Assembly: GCF_014200675.1 (NCBI RefSeq)
Contig: NZ_JACHCI010000001.1
Span: forward strand, 1 to 64,000
Length of the DNA: 64,000 bases
Source of the DNA: Janthinobacterium saanense
GTDB lineage: Bacteria > Pseudomonadota > Gammaproteobacteria > Burkholderiales > Burkholderiaceae_D
Reading direction: 5' to 3'
This document shows, piece by piece, positions 50,976 through 59,110 of this stretch (position 1 is its first letter; the number at the start of each line of letters is the position of its first letter). A program made the position numbers and the translations under genes. The notes beneath the pieces are model-generated. The model made no database searches. It worked only from the letters and a program-made list of their open reading frames with translations, and was not told the DNA's origin.

Positions 50976-51743
50976 ATGGCCAACATCAGCAGCTACACCA
51001 GCTTGCGTGGGAAAAATGTATTCATTACCGGTGGCGGCAGCGGCATCGGCGAAGCCCTGGTGGCCAATTTCGCGGCGCAGGGTGCGCGCGTGGCTTTTGT
51101 CGATATCGCCAGGGACGCCAGCATCGCCCTGTGCGAACGGCTGCAAACGGCAGGTTTGCCGGCGCCGCTGTTCCGCCATTGCGACATTACCGATATCGCC
51201 GACCTGCAGCGCGTGATGGCGGAACTGGCGCAGGAACTGGGCGACTTCGATGTGCTGGTCAATAACGCCGCCAATGACCAGCGCCATGCACTGGAAGACG
51301 TCACCGTCGATGACTGGAACGAGCGTGTGGCGATCAACCAGCGGCCCATGTTTTTTACCTGCCAGTCGGTGCTGGCCGGGATGAAGCGCAAGGGTGGCGG
51401 CTCCATCATCAACCTCAGTTCGATTTCATGGCATATCAAGGGCGGCGGTTATCCAGCCTATGCGGCGTCGAAGGCGGCGGTGGTGGGCTTGACGCGTGGC
51501 CTGGCGCGTGACCTGGGCCAACATCATATCCGTGTCAATACGGTCACGCCGGGCTGGGTCATGACGCAGCGCCAGCTCGAGCTGTGGGTCGACGAGGCGG
51601 CCGAAATCGAGATCGCCAAAAACCAGTGCCTGCCGGGCAAGCTGATGCCTGACCATATCGCAGCGATGGTGCTGTTCCTGGCGGCCGACGACAGCATTAT
51701 GTGTACTGCGCAGGAATTCATCGTGGACGCCGGCTGGAGTTAA
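50976..51743 (+). CDS. SDR-family sugar 1-dehydrogenase (arabinose/galactose/fucose type)
   Basis: A 255-residue short-chain dehydrogenase, the same length as XylB. The cofactor loop is TGGGSGIGEALVANF, with NNAANDQRHALEDVTVDDWN, catalytic Ser in INLSSISWHIKGGG, and YAASK. It is clearly a paralogue of XylB at 34.6 kb, with a diverged substrate loop (WHIKGGGYPAY against WHLAQANLSIY). It should oxidise the aldose taken up by ChvE-GguAB to its lactone. CAGGAG precedes the chosen ATG at 50976. It converges on the LysR gene with a 4-bp gap. Confidence 0.85.
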   Translation: MANISSYTSLRGKNVFITGGGSGIGEALVANFAAQGARVAFVDIARDASIALCERLQTAGLPAPLFRHCDITDIADLQRVMAELAQELGDFDVLVNNAANDQRHALEDVTVDDWNERVAINQRPMFFTCQSVLAGMKRKGGGSIINLSSISWHIKGGGYPAYAASKAAVVGLTRGLARDLGQHHIRVNTVTPGWVMTQRQLELWVDEAAEIEIAKNQCLPGKLMPDHIAAMVLFLAADDSIMCTAQEFIVDAGWS

Positions 51744-51747
51744 GGGA

Positions 51748-52689
51748 TCAATAAATCTCTTTGGCAGCCACGCGTATCGCATCGAGCATCACCGTCGCAC
51801 CGGGTGACAGCAAATGGCTGCGCCGCGTGATGATGCCAAAGGCGTCCATGCGGCACGGCAGTTCGATCGGCAGGATGCTGAGGATATTGAGCGACACATA
51901 ATAACGCGCCACTTCGACCGGCATCACGTGCAGGCTGTCGGTGTGCTGCAAGAGCGCGGTGGTCAGCAGCAGCGCGGTGGTGTCGACCACGTTGATGGGC
52001 GGCGGCAAGCCGGCGCCACGGAACATCATCTCGCAGCGGTGGCGCAGCACGCTGCCTTGCGGCGGCAGGATCCAGGCCGCACCTGCGATGGCTTGCAAGT
52101 CCAGGCCGTGCGCGCTGGCCAGCGGATGGCCGACCCGCGCCACCGCGCAGACGGGTTCTTCGGCCAGTTCTTCGTACTGCAGGTCGGTATCGGGCTGTTC
52201 TTCGAGGATACGGCCGACCATGAAGTCCAGGCTGCCGCGCCGCAAGCGTTCCAGCAAGATGTTACTCGTTTCCATTTGCACGCCGATGCGCAGCAGGGGG
52301 GCGTTTTCCTTGACGCGGGAAATCGCCCGCGGCATCAGCGACATGCTGGGCGCCATGATGATGCCGACATCGACCTGGCCGGCCAGGCCGGCTTTCAGCG
52401 CCACGATATCTTCATGCGCCAGCGACAGGCTGGTCAGCGCCATGCGTGCATGGCGGATCATGGTTTCGCCATAAATGGTTGGCCGCATGCCGCGTGGCAA
52501 ACGGTCGAACAGCTCGACGCCGAGCATGTCTTCCAGGTCTTTCAGCTGTTTCGACGCGGCCGGCTGCGTCATGTTCAGCTCTTCGGCGGCGCGGTGGATA
52601 TTGCGTTGCTCATCGAGCGCGATCAGCAGCAAGAGTTGCCGCGTTTTCAGGCGGGCCTTTAAAAACCAGTTCGGGTTGGGCGTGTCCAT
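51748..52689 (-). CDS. gbpR: LysR-family regulator, GbpR-like (galactose-binding-protein regulator)
   Basis: A 313-residue LysR regulator. The HTH is near residues 18-60 (IHRAAEELNMTQPAASKQLKDLEDMLGVELFDR), followed by a PBP2-type effector domain (VGIIMAPSMSLMPRAISRVKENAP; RILEEQPDTDLQYEELAEEPV). GbpR controls chvE in Agrobacterium, and the ChvE/Ggu context supports the same here. It diverges from dgoK. The open frame continues far upstream to 53697, but that is antisense to dgoK and not part of the gene; the ATG at 52689 gives the normal N-terminus. Confidence 0.87.
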   Translation of the reverse strand: MDTPNPNWFLKARLKTRQLLLLIALDEQRNIHRAAEELNMTQPAASKQLKDLEDMLGVELFDRLPRGMRPTIYGETMIRHARMALTSLSLAHEDIVALKAGLAGQVDVGIIMAPSMSLMPRAISRVKENAPLLRIGVQMETSNILLERLRRGSLDFMVGRILEEQPDTDLQYEELAEEPVCAVARVGHPLASAHGLDLQAIAGAAWILPPQGSVLRHRCEMMFRGAGLPPPINVVDTTALLLTTALLQHTDSLHVMPVEVARYYVSLNILSILPIELPCRMDAFGIITRRSHLLSPGATVMLDAIRVAAKEIY

Positions 52690-52743
52690 GCCATAAATAG
52701 TAGCAGAAACCCATATCAAAATCGATATCGAAATCAGCGAATA

Positions 52744-52764
52744 ATTGATTGGTAAGATATTGGT
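52744..52764 (+). promoter_or_regulatory. Shared operator candidate, dgoK-facing copy
   Basis: ATTGAT-TGGTAAGAT-ATTGGT: left arm and the AAGAT part of the centre match the copies near 48 kb. It ends 76 nt before the dgoK ATG, nearly the same distance as at the arabonate dehydratase (77 nt). GATATCGAA at 52724-52732 is the second element. Confidence 0.6.
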
Positions 52765-52840
52765 CGCCCCTTTACCATGAGACTTCTTGCTCCTTTGATA
52801 GCTGTTTTTGGCCCGCCGCCAATTTTCAATACTGACACTC

Positions 52841-53842
52841 ATGCATATCGTCACCATCGATGCCGGCACCACCAATACCCGCAGTGCGTTGTGGACCGAT
52901 GGCAAGCTGGTGGCCCAGGTCCAGGTCGAAGTGGGCGTGCGCGACAACGCCATCGCCGGCAATAAATATGCCTTGAAACAGGCGGTGCGCGACACCATCG
53001 CCGGGGCATTGGCGCAAGCCGGTGTCGATCCGGCCCAGGTGACCCTGGCGCTGGCGTCCGGCATGATTACCTCTGCACTGGGTTTGCTGGAAGTGCCCCA
53101 TGTGCCAGCCCCGGCCGGCATTGCACAGCTGGCACAGGGCATGGTGCAGCTGCAGATGCCGGAAGTGTTTTTACAGCCGCTGTGGCTGGTGCCTGGCGTG
53201 CGCAACCAGACTGGCAGCGTCGGTTTGCACAACGTCGAAGCGATGGACATGATGCGCGGTGAGGAAAGCGAAGTGATCGGCCTGCTCGACCGCCTGCAAT
53301 TGACGGGCCGCGCCATGCTGATCATGCCCGGCTCGCATACCAAACTGGTCAGCGTGGACGAGCAGGGCCGCATCGCCGGCTGCGCCACGACGCTCGCGGG
53401 TGAACTGCTGCAGGCGATTACCCAGCACACCTTGATCAGCCAGACCCTGGAAGCGGGCTTCGCGCAGGAGCTGGTGCCGCAGATGGTGTTGGCTGGCGCG
53501 GCTGCCGCGCAAAAGACGGGGCTGGCGCGCGCCTGTTTCAGCGTGCGCACCCTGGGCCAGTTCACCGATGTCGAGCGCAACGAACGCGCCAATTTCCTGC
53601 TTGGCGCGGTGCTCGGCGGCGACTTGCTGGCGCTGAAAAACAGCAGTGCCATCCAGATGCGGCCCGATACCAGCATCATCATCACTGGCAAACCCATGCT
53701 GCGCCAGGCACTGGCCTTGCTGATCGAAGAAAACGGCTTTTTCTATGGCAGGCGCATCGTCGTCAGCGACGAACAGCAAGCCGGCATGGCTGGCCACGGC
53801 ACCATGCTGATCGCCCGTGAGCGCGGCCTGCTTCCCCACTAA
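52841..53842 (+). CDS. dgoK: 2-dehydro-3-deoxygalactonokinase (DgoK)
   Basis: DgoK phosphorylates 2-keto-3-deoxygalactonate with ATP in the De Ley-Doudoroff route. It has 333 residues with the phosphate-1 loop IDAGTTNTRSALW at residues 6-18, then VALASGMITSALGL-like segment, LIMPGSHTKLVSVDEQGRI and a C-terminal GKPMLRQALALLIEENG. The ATG at 52841 is chosen because the family N-terminus begins there; no clear Shine-Dalgarno is seen. It heads the operon with the third dehydratase and the aldolase. Confidence 0.9.
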   Translation: MHIVTIDAGTTNTRSALWTDGKLVAQVQVEVGVRDNAIAGNKYALKQAVRDTIAGALAQAGVDPAQVTLALASGMITSALGLLEVPHVPAPAGIAQLAQGMVQLQMPEVFLQPLWLVPGVRNQTGSVGLHNVEAMDMMRGEESEVIGLLDRLQLTGRAMLIMPGSHTKLVSVDEQGRIAGCATTLAGELLQAITQHTLISQTLEAGFAQELVPQMVLAGAAAAQKTGLARACFSVRTLGQFTDVERNERANFLLGAVLGGDLLALKNSSAIQMRPDTSIIITGKPMLRQALALLIEENGFFYGRRIVVSDEQQAGMAGHGTMLIARERGLLPH

Positions 53843-53857
53843 AAATACAGAGACATC

Positions 53858-55582
53858 ATGACCACAGCCAAACGCCCGCTTCGTTCGCACGCCTGGTTCG
53901 GCGGCGACGATAAAGACAGTTTTATCCACCGCAGCTGGATGAAGAACCAGGGTTACCCCAGCGATTCATTCGATGGCCGGCCGGTGATCGGCATCTGCAA
54001 TACCTGGTCGGAACTGACGCCGTGTAATGGCCATTTCCGCGAGCTGGCCGAATTCGTCAAGCGCGGCGTGCTGGAAGCAGGCGGCTTTCCCGTCGAATTC
54101 CCGGCCATGTCGCTGGGGGAATCGAATTTGCGGCCGACCGCGATGTTGTTCCGCAACCTGGCCAGCATGGATGTCGAAGAATCGATACGCGGCAATCCCA
54201 TCGATGGCGTGGTACTGCTGACCGGCTGCGACAAGACCACGCCAGCCTTGCTGATGGGCGCGGCCAGCGTCGACCTGCCGACCATCGTGCTGTCCGGCGG
54301 GCCTATGCTGAACGGGAATTACCGGGGCAAGCCGATAGGTTCCGGCACCGATGTATGGAAGTTTTCGGAAGACGTGCGGGCCGGCCGCATGAGCTTGAAC
54401 CAGTTCAAGGAAGCCGAATCGTGCATGTCGCGCTCGACCGGCCACTGCATGACCATGGGCACGGCTTCCACCATGGCGAGCATGGTCGAAGCGCTGGGCG
54501 TGACCTTGCCTGGCAATGCGGCGATACCGGCGGTCGATGCGCGGCGCAAGCTGCAGGCGCAACTGACGGGCCGGCGCGTGGTGGGCATGGTGCATGAAGA
54601 TTTGAAGCTGTCGCAAGTACTGACCAGGCAGGCTTTTGAAAACGCCATCATGGTCAATGGCGCCATCGGCGGCTCGACCAACGCGGTGGTGCATCTGCTG
54701 GCGATTGCCGGGCGCATCGGCGTCGACCTGAGCCTGGCCGACTGGGACCGGCTGGGCCGCGACGTGCCATGCCTGCTGAACCTGATGCCATCGGGGCAGT
54801 ATTTGATGGAGGATTTTTATTACGCCGGTGGCTTGCCGGTGATCATGCGCGACTTGCTGGGCAAGCTGCATGGCGAGGCGCTGACCGTCACCGGGACCAG
54901 CGTGGCGGTCAATGTGGCCGACGCTGAAAACCATAATCCCGACGTGATCACGCCCTTGGCCCAGCCCTTCAAGGACGAGGGCGGCATCGCCGTCTTGCGC
55001 GGCAACCTGTCGCCGCGCGGCGCCATCATCAAGCCCTCGGCCGCCTCGCCAGCACTGATGCAGCACCGTGGCCGCGCGGTGGTGTTCAGCAGTATCGAGC
55101 ATTACAAGGAGCGCATCGATGATCCTGAGCTCGATATCGACGCCAGTTGCGTGATGGTGCTGCAAAACTGCGGCCCGAAGGGTTATCCCGGCATGGCCGA
55201 AGTGGGCAATATGGGGCTGCCCAAAAAACTGCTGGCGCTGGGTGTGAGCGACATGGTGCGCATCTCGGATGCGCGCATGAGCGGCACCGCCTACGGCACC
55301 GTGGTCTTGCACGTGGCGCCGGAAGCGGCGATGGGCGGCCCGCTGGCGCTGGTGCGCGACGGCGACATGATAGAACTCGACGTGCATGGACGGCGCTTGC
55401 ATCTCGACGTCAGCGATGCAGAGCTGGCGCGCCGCAAGGAACAATGGACGGCGCCGGAACAGGCCATGCGCGGCGGTTACCAGGCCATGTATATCAAACA
55501 CGTGACGCAGGCGGACGAAGGCGTTGATCTCGATTTCCTGGTCGGCTGCCGTGGTTCGGCTGTGCCGCGCGAGTCGCATTGA
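53858..55582 (+). CDS. IlvD/Edd-family aldonate dehydratase, probable D-galactonate (or D-fuconate) dehydratase
   Basis: A 574-residue paralogue of the dehydratase at 48.2 kb with the same motifs: GICNTWSELTPCNGHFR, TGCDKTTPALLMGAAS, RSTGHCMTMGTASTM and RISDARMSGTAYGTVV. The third cluster motif reads GHCMTMG instead of GTCNTMG. Lying between dgoK and dgoA, it fills the slot of D-galactonate dehydratase, an enzyme usually drawn from the unrelated enolase superfamily (DgoD). No DgoD-like gene is present. Substrate is inferred from context. Confidence 0.8.
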   Translation: MTTAKRPLRSHAWFGGDDKDSFIHRSWMKNQGYPSDSFDGRPVIGICNTWSELTPCNGHFRELAEFVKRGVLEAGGFPVEFPAMSLGESNLRPTAMLFRNLASMDVEESIRGNPIDGVVLLTGCDKTTPALLMGAASVDLPTIVLSGGPMLNGNYRGKPIGSGTDVWKFSEDVRAGRMSLNQFKEAESCMSRSTGHCMTMGTASTMASMVEALGVTLPGNAAIPAVDARRKLQAQLTGRRVVGMVHEDLKLSQVLTRQAFENAIMVNGAIGGSTNAVVHLLAIAGRIGVDLSLADWDRLGRDVPCLLNLMPSGQYLMEDFYYAGGLPVIMRDLLGKLHGEALTVTGTSVAVNVADAENHNPDVITPLAQPFKDEGGIAVLRGNLSPRGAIIKPSAASPALMQHRGRAVVFSSIEHYKERIDDPELDIDASCVMVLQNCGPKGYPGMAEVGNMGLPKKLLALGVSDMVRISDARMSGTAYGTVVLHVAPEAAMGGPLALVRDGDMIELDVHGRRLHLDVSDAELARRKEQWTAPEQAMRGGYQAMYIKHVTQADEGVDLDFLVGCRGSAVPRESH

Positions 55583-55613
55583 AAACCCGAGTTCATTAGT
55601 AAAGAGAAAACCC

Positions 55614-56261
55614 ATGTTAAAACACGCCATCTTCCAGGGTATCGTGCAGCGCCGCATGGTCGGTATCGTGCGCGCCGGCAGTGCCGATATCGCACTCGGC
55701 ATCGCTGAAGCCTGCATCGCTGGCGGCATCACTGCGCTGGAAGTGGCGTTTACCACGCCGGGCACGCTGGACGTCATCAAGACGCTGCGCCAGCGCCATG
55801 GCGATGGTGTGATGCTGGGCGCAGGCACGGTGCTCGATCCGGAAACGGCGCGCCTGGCGATACTGGCGGGCGCCCAGTTCATCATTTCGCCGAGCGTCAA
55901 TGTGGATACCATCCGTATGTGCCAGCGCTACCAGGTGCTGGCCATGCCGGGCGTGATGACGCCGACGGAAATCGTCACTGCGCTCGATGCGGGCGCCGAC
56001 ATCATCAAGATCTTCCCGGCCGAGATGTTTGGTCCGGCCTATATCAAGGCGCTCAGCGCGCCGCTGCCGCAGGCGCCGCTGATGCCGACTGGCGGCGTGA
56101 CGGTCGATAACCTGGGCGAGTGGTTCGCCAACGGCGCGCTGGCCGTCGGCATCGGCAGCAGCTTGAGCGGTCCGGGCGCCAGCGGCGATTTTGTGGCGGT
56201 CGAGACGCGGGCCAGGGCCTTTGTCGCAGCGATGGAGAAGGTGCGCAGCAAGCTGCCATAA
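55614..56261 (+). CDS. dgoA: 2-dehydro-3-deoxy-6-phosphogalactonate aldolase (DgoA / KDPG-aldolase family)
   Basis: A 215-residue class I aldolase that splits the phosphorylated keto-deoxy acid to pyruvate and glyceraldehyde-3-phosphate. Motifs are MVGIVRAGSADIALGIAEACIAGGI, the catalytic Glu in ITALEVAFTTPG, GAGTVLDPETARLAILAGAQFIISP and the Schiff-base Lys in ADIIKIFPAEMFGPAYIKAL. The family covers both KDPG and KDPGal; the neighbouring dgoK favours KDPGal. The open frame before 55614 overlaps the dehydratase and is discarded; AAAGAGA precedes this ATG. Confidence 0.87.
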   Translation: MLKHAIFQGIVQRRMVGIVRAGSADIALGIAEACIAGGITALEVAFTTPGTLDVIKTLRQRHGDGVMLGAGTVLDPETARLAILAGAQFIISPSVNVDTIRMCQRYQVLAMPGVMTPTEIVTALDAGADIIKIFPAEMFGPAYIKALSAPLPQAPLMPTGGVTVDNLGEWFANGALAVGIGSSLSGPGASGDFVAVETRARAFVAAMEKVRSKLP

Positions 56262-56309
56262 TCTGCTACGCTAGCCGGGCAATGTCGCACGCTTTTTTTC
56301 GATCACATC

Positions 56310-56732
56310 ATGTCCAACATCGTCCGCATCCTGCAAGACAGCCGCATCATCGCCATCGTTGGCATGTCCGACAAGCCCGAACGCGCCAGCCACGAGGTGG
56401 CCGCCTATCTGATCGAGCATGGCTACCGCGTGCTGCCCGTCAATCCAGCCCTGGCCGGCAAAGAGGTGCTGGGCCAGCGCGCTTACGCCAGCCTGAGCGA
56501 GGCCGCTGCTGCCGTGGCGCCGGCGCGCATCGATATCGTCGATTGCTTCCGCAAATCGGCCGACATCGTGCCCATTGCCGAAAAAGCCATCGCCGTAAAA
56601 GCGGGCTGTTTGTGGCTGCAGCTGGAGGTGATCAATGAAGAAGCGGCTGCGCTGGCGCGCGCGGCGGGGCTGGAGGTGGTGATGGATCACTGCACAAAAA
56701 TTGAGCACCGCAAGCTGGCGGTGGCGGCATGA
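56310..56732 (+). CDS. CoA-binding domain protein (YccU type)
   Basis: A 140-residue single-domain Rossmann protein of the CoA_binding_2 family (IIAIVGMSDKPERASHEVAAYL; YRVLPVNPALAGKEVLGQRAY; IDIVDCFRKSADIVPIAEKA; CLWLQLEVINEEAAALARAAGLEVVMDHC). Function unknown; the fold resembles the nucleotide-binding part of succinyl-CoA synthetase. It overlaps the PPK2 gene by 4 nt, so the two are co-translated. Confidence 0.85.
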   Translation: MSNIVRILQDSRIIAIVGMSDKPERASHEVAAYLIEHGYRVLPVNPALAGKEVLGQRAYASLSEAAAAVAPARIDIVDCFRKSADIVPIAEKAIAVKAGCLWLQLEVINEEAAALARAAGLEVVMDHCTKIEHRKLAVAA

Positions 56733-57571
56733 AGGCGCGCAGCCTGTTCCGCGCCCATAAAGACTACGATCTGGATGAAGATTTCGCGGGCCAGCGCTTG
56801 CTGGGCGCCGCCACCAAGGCTGGCAACAAGAAGCTGACATCGGCCCAGTGCAAGGCGCTGGACCGCGAGGAAACGGTGGCGCTGACGGCGCAGATCGCCG
56901 AATACCAGAGCATGCTGTACGCGCAGCGCAAGAAGAAAGTGCTGCTGGTTTTGCAGGGCATGGATACCTCGGGCAAGGATGGCACGGTCAAGTCGATGTT
57001 CGCCAATATCAATCCGATGGGCATACGCGCCGTGGCCTTCAAGGGGCCGACCGATATCGAACTGGCGCACGACTACCTGTGGCGCGTGCATCAGCATGTG
57101 CCGGTCAAGGGCGAGATCGCCATCTTCAACCGCAGCCATTATGAAGATGTGCTGATCACGCGCGTGCAGGACATGATAGACAAGCCGGAATGCCAGCGCC
57201 GTTATGGGCACATCCGCGATTTCGAGCGCATGCTGAGCGACACGGGCACCGTCATCCTGAAAATATTCCTGCATATATCGAAGGAAGAGCAGCGCGAACG
57301 GCTGCAGGAGCGGCTCGACGATCCAGACCGTCAATGGAAGTTTGACCCCAACGATATCGCCCAGCGCAAGAAGTGGGATGCTTATCAGCGCGCCTATCAG
57401 ACGGCAATCCGCGAGACCGATGCCGACCATGCGCCGTGGTATGTCGTGCCATCCAATTCCAAGACCCAGCGCAATCTGGCGGTGGCGACCCTGCTGCTGG
57501 AAACCCTGCAGGGCATGAAACTGGCGTATCCGCCGCCGGATGCAAAACTGTCATCGTTCAAGGTGGAGTAG
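56729..57571 (+). CDS. Polyphosphate kinase 2 family protein (PPK2)
   Basis: A 280-residue PPK2 that transfers phosphate from polyphosphate to nucleotides (AMP, ADP or both). The Walker A loop is LQGMDTSGKDGTVKSMF (about residues 75-91), with FNRSHYEDVLITRVQDMI as the Walker B/lid region and FLHISKEEQRERLQERLDDP in the lid. Length and the single domain, plus the Asp-Thr-Ser P-loop, suggest a class I or III enzyme; the nucleotide preference cannot be decided by eye. Confidence 0.88.
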   Translation: MKARSLFRAHKDYDLDEDFAGQRLLGAATKAGNKKLTSAQCKALDREETVALTAQIAEYQSMLYAQRKKKVLLVLQGMDTSGKDGTVKSMFANINPMGIRAVAFKGPTDIELAHDYLWRVHQHVPVKGEIAIFNRSHYEDVLITRVQDMIDKPECQRRYGHIRDFERMLSDTGTVILKIFLHISKEEQRERLQERLDDPDRQWKFDPNDIAQRKKWDAYQRAYQTAIRETDADHAPWYVVPSNSKTQRNLAVATLLLETLQGMKLAYPPPDAKLSSFKVE

Positions 57572-57649
57572 CCGTGTCGGGGGCCTGCAGGATCACGTGT
57601 GCTGTGGCATAGTATCCTCCGTCGATATGTAAACAGACCGGAGATGTAT

Positions 57650-59104
57650 ATGCTGCAATTGAACGATTCCTCCTTGCTGCGCCAGCAGGCTTACCTGAAC
57701 GGCGCCTGGGTTGATGCCGACAGCGGCCAGACTTTTGACGTGACCAATCCCGCCACCGGCGAGACCATCGGCACAGTGCCCCTGATGGGCGCGGCCGAGA
57801 CGCGCCGCGCCATCGAAGCGGCCAATGCCGCCTGGCCGGCCTGGCGCAAGAAGAGCGCCAAGGAGCGCGCTGCCGTGCTGCGCCGCTGGTACGATCTGAT
57901 CGTGGAAAACAGCGATGATCTGGCGCTGATCATGACCACCGAACAGGGGAAACCGCTGGCCGAAGCCAAGGGTGAAATCCAGTTCGGCTCGGCCTTCATC
58001 GAATGGTTTGCCGAAGAAGCCAAGCGCATTGCGGGCGACACCCTGCAGTCGCCCTGGGCGGACCGTCGCATCATCGTCACCAAGGAGCCGATTGGTGTGT
58101 GCGCCGCCATCACGCCATGGAATTTCCCTTCCGCGATGATCACCCGCAAAGTCGGCCCGGCGCTGGCTGCCGGCTGCCCGATGGTCTTGAAACCGGCTGA
58201 ATCGACACCGTTTTCCGCGCTGGCGCTGGCCGTGCTGGCCGAGCGCGCAGGCGTTCCTGCCGGTGTGTTCAGCATCGTCACCGGCGCGCCGAAAGAGATC
58301 GGCGGCGAGATGACGTCCAACTCCATCGTGCGTAAACTCACGTTTACGGGGTCGACCCAGGTCGGCCGTCTGCTGATGGAACAATCGGCGCCAACCGTCA
58401 AGAAACTGTCGCTGGAACTGGGCGGCAACGCCGCCTTTATCGTCTTCGACGATGCCGATCTGGACGCCGCCATCGAAGGCGTGATGGCTTCGAAATACCG
58501 CAACGTGGGCCAGACCTGCATCTGCGCCAACCGCATCTATGTGCAAGACGGCGTGTATGAAGCGTTCGCCGAAAAACTGGTGGCGGCAGTCGGCAAGCTG
58601 AAGGTGGGTAATGGTACCGAAGCGGGTGTCACGCAAGGTCCGCTGATCGACGACAAGGCCGTGCAAAAGGTGGAAGGCTATGTGGCCGATGCGCTGGCCA
58701 AGGGCGGCCGCCTGCTGGCCGGCGGCAAGCGCCACGCGCTGGGCCACAGCTTTTTCGAGCCGACCGTGATCGCCGACATGACCAACGATATGCGCGTGGC
58801 GACCGAAGAAATCTTCGGCCCGCTGGCGCCGCTGTTCCGCTTCAAAACCGACGATGAAGCCGTCGCCCTGGCCAACAACACGGAATTCGGCCTGGCCTCG
58901 TATTTCTACTCGCGCGATATCGGCCGTGTCTGGCGCGTGGCCGAAGGCCTGGAAACGGGCATGGTCGGCGTCAATACGGGCTTGATTTCAAACGAGGTCG
59001 CCCCCTTCGGCGGCGTCAAGCAATCGGGCCTGGGCCGCGAAGGGTCGACCTACGGCATGGATGACTATTTGGTGATCAAGTACATCTGCATGGGTGGCAT
59101 CTAA
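57650..59104 (+). CDS. gabD: NAD(P)-dependent aldehyde dehydrogenase, succinate-semialdehyde (GabD) type
   Basis: A 484-residue GabD-class dehydrogenase. Motifs are ITPWNFPSAMITRKVGPALAAGC (NAD loop), TFTGSTQVGRLLMEQ, catalytic Glu in LSLELGGNAAFIV and catalytic Cys in VGQTCICANRIYV. The C-terminus GLGREGSTYGMDDYLVIKY is typical. GGAG sits 6 nt before the ATG at 57650 and touches the earlier ATG at 57644, so 57650 is chosen. Enzymes of this subgroup also act on 2-oxoglutarate semialdehyde, so it could finish arabinose oxidation for the neighbouring locus; that is inference. Confidence 0.87.
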   Translation: MLQLNDSSLLRQQAYLNGAWVDADSGQTFDVTNPATGETIGTVPLMGAAETRRAIEAANAAWPAWRKKSAKERAAVLRRWYDLIVENSDDLALIMTTEQGKPLAEAKGEIQFGSAFIEWFAEEAKRIAGDTLQSPWADRRIIVTKEPIGVCAAITPWNFPSAMITRKVGPALAAGCPMVLKPAESTPFSALALAVLAERAGVPAGVFSIVTGAPKEIGGEMTSNSIVRKLTFTGSTQVGRLLMEQSAPTVKKLSLELGGNAAFIVFDDADLDAAIEGVMASKYRNVGQTCICANRIYVQDGVYEAFAEKLVAAVGKLKVGNGTEAGVTQGPLIDDKAVQKVEGYVADALAKGGRLLAGGKRHALGHSFFEPTVIADMTNDMRVATEEIFGPLAPLFRFKTDDEAVALANNTEFGLASYFYSRDIGRVWRVAEGLETGMVGVNTGLISNEVAPFGGVKQSGLGREGSTYGMDDYLVIKYICMGGI

Positions 59105-59110
59105 GTTGGC

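Noticed and set aside
52690-53697. Long upstream extension of the minus-strand LysR frame
   Set aside because: Antisense to dgoK, Ser/Pro/Thr-rich with no known domain; the LysR N-terminus clearly begins at 52689.
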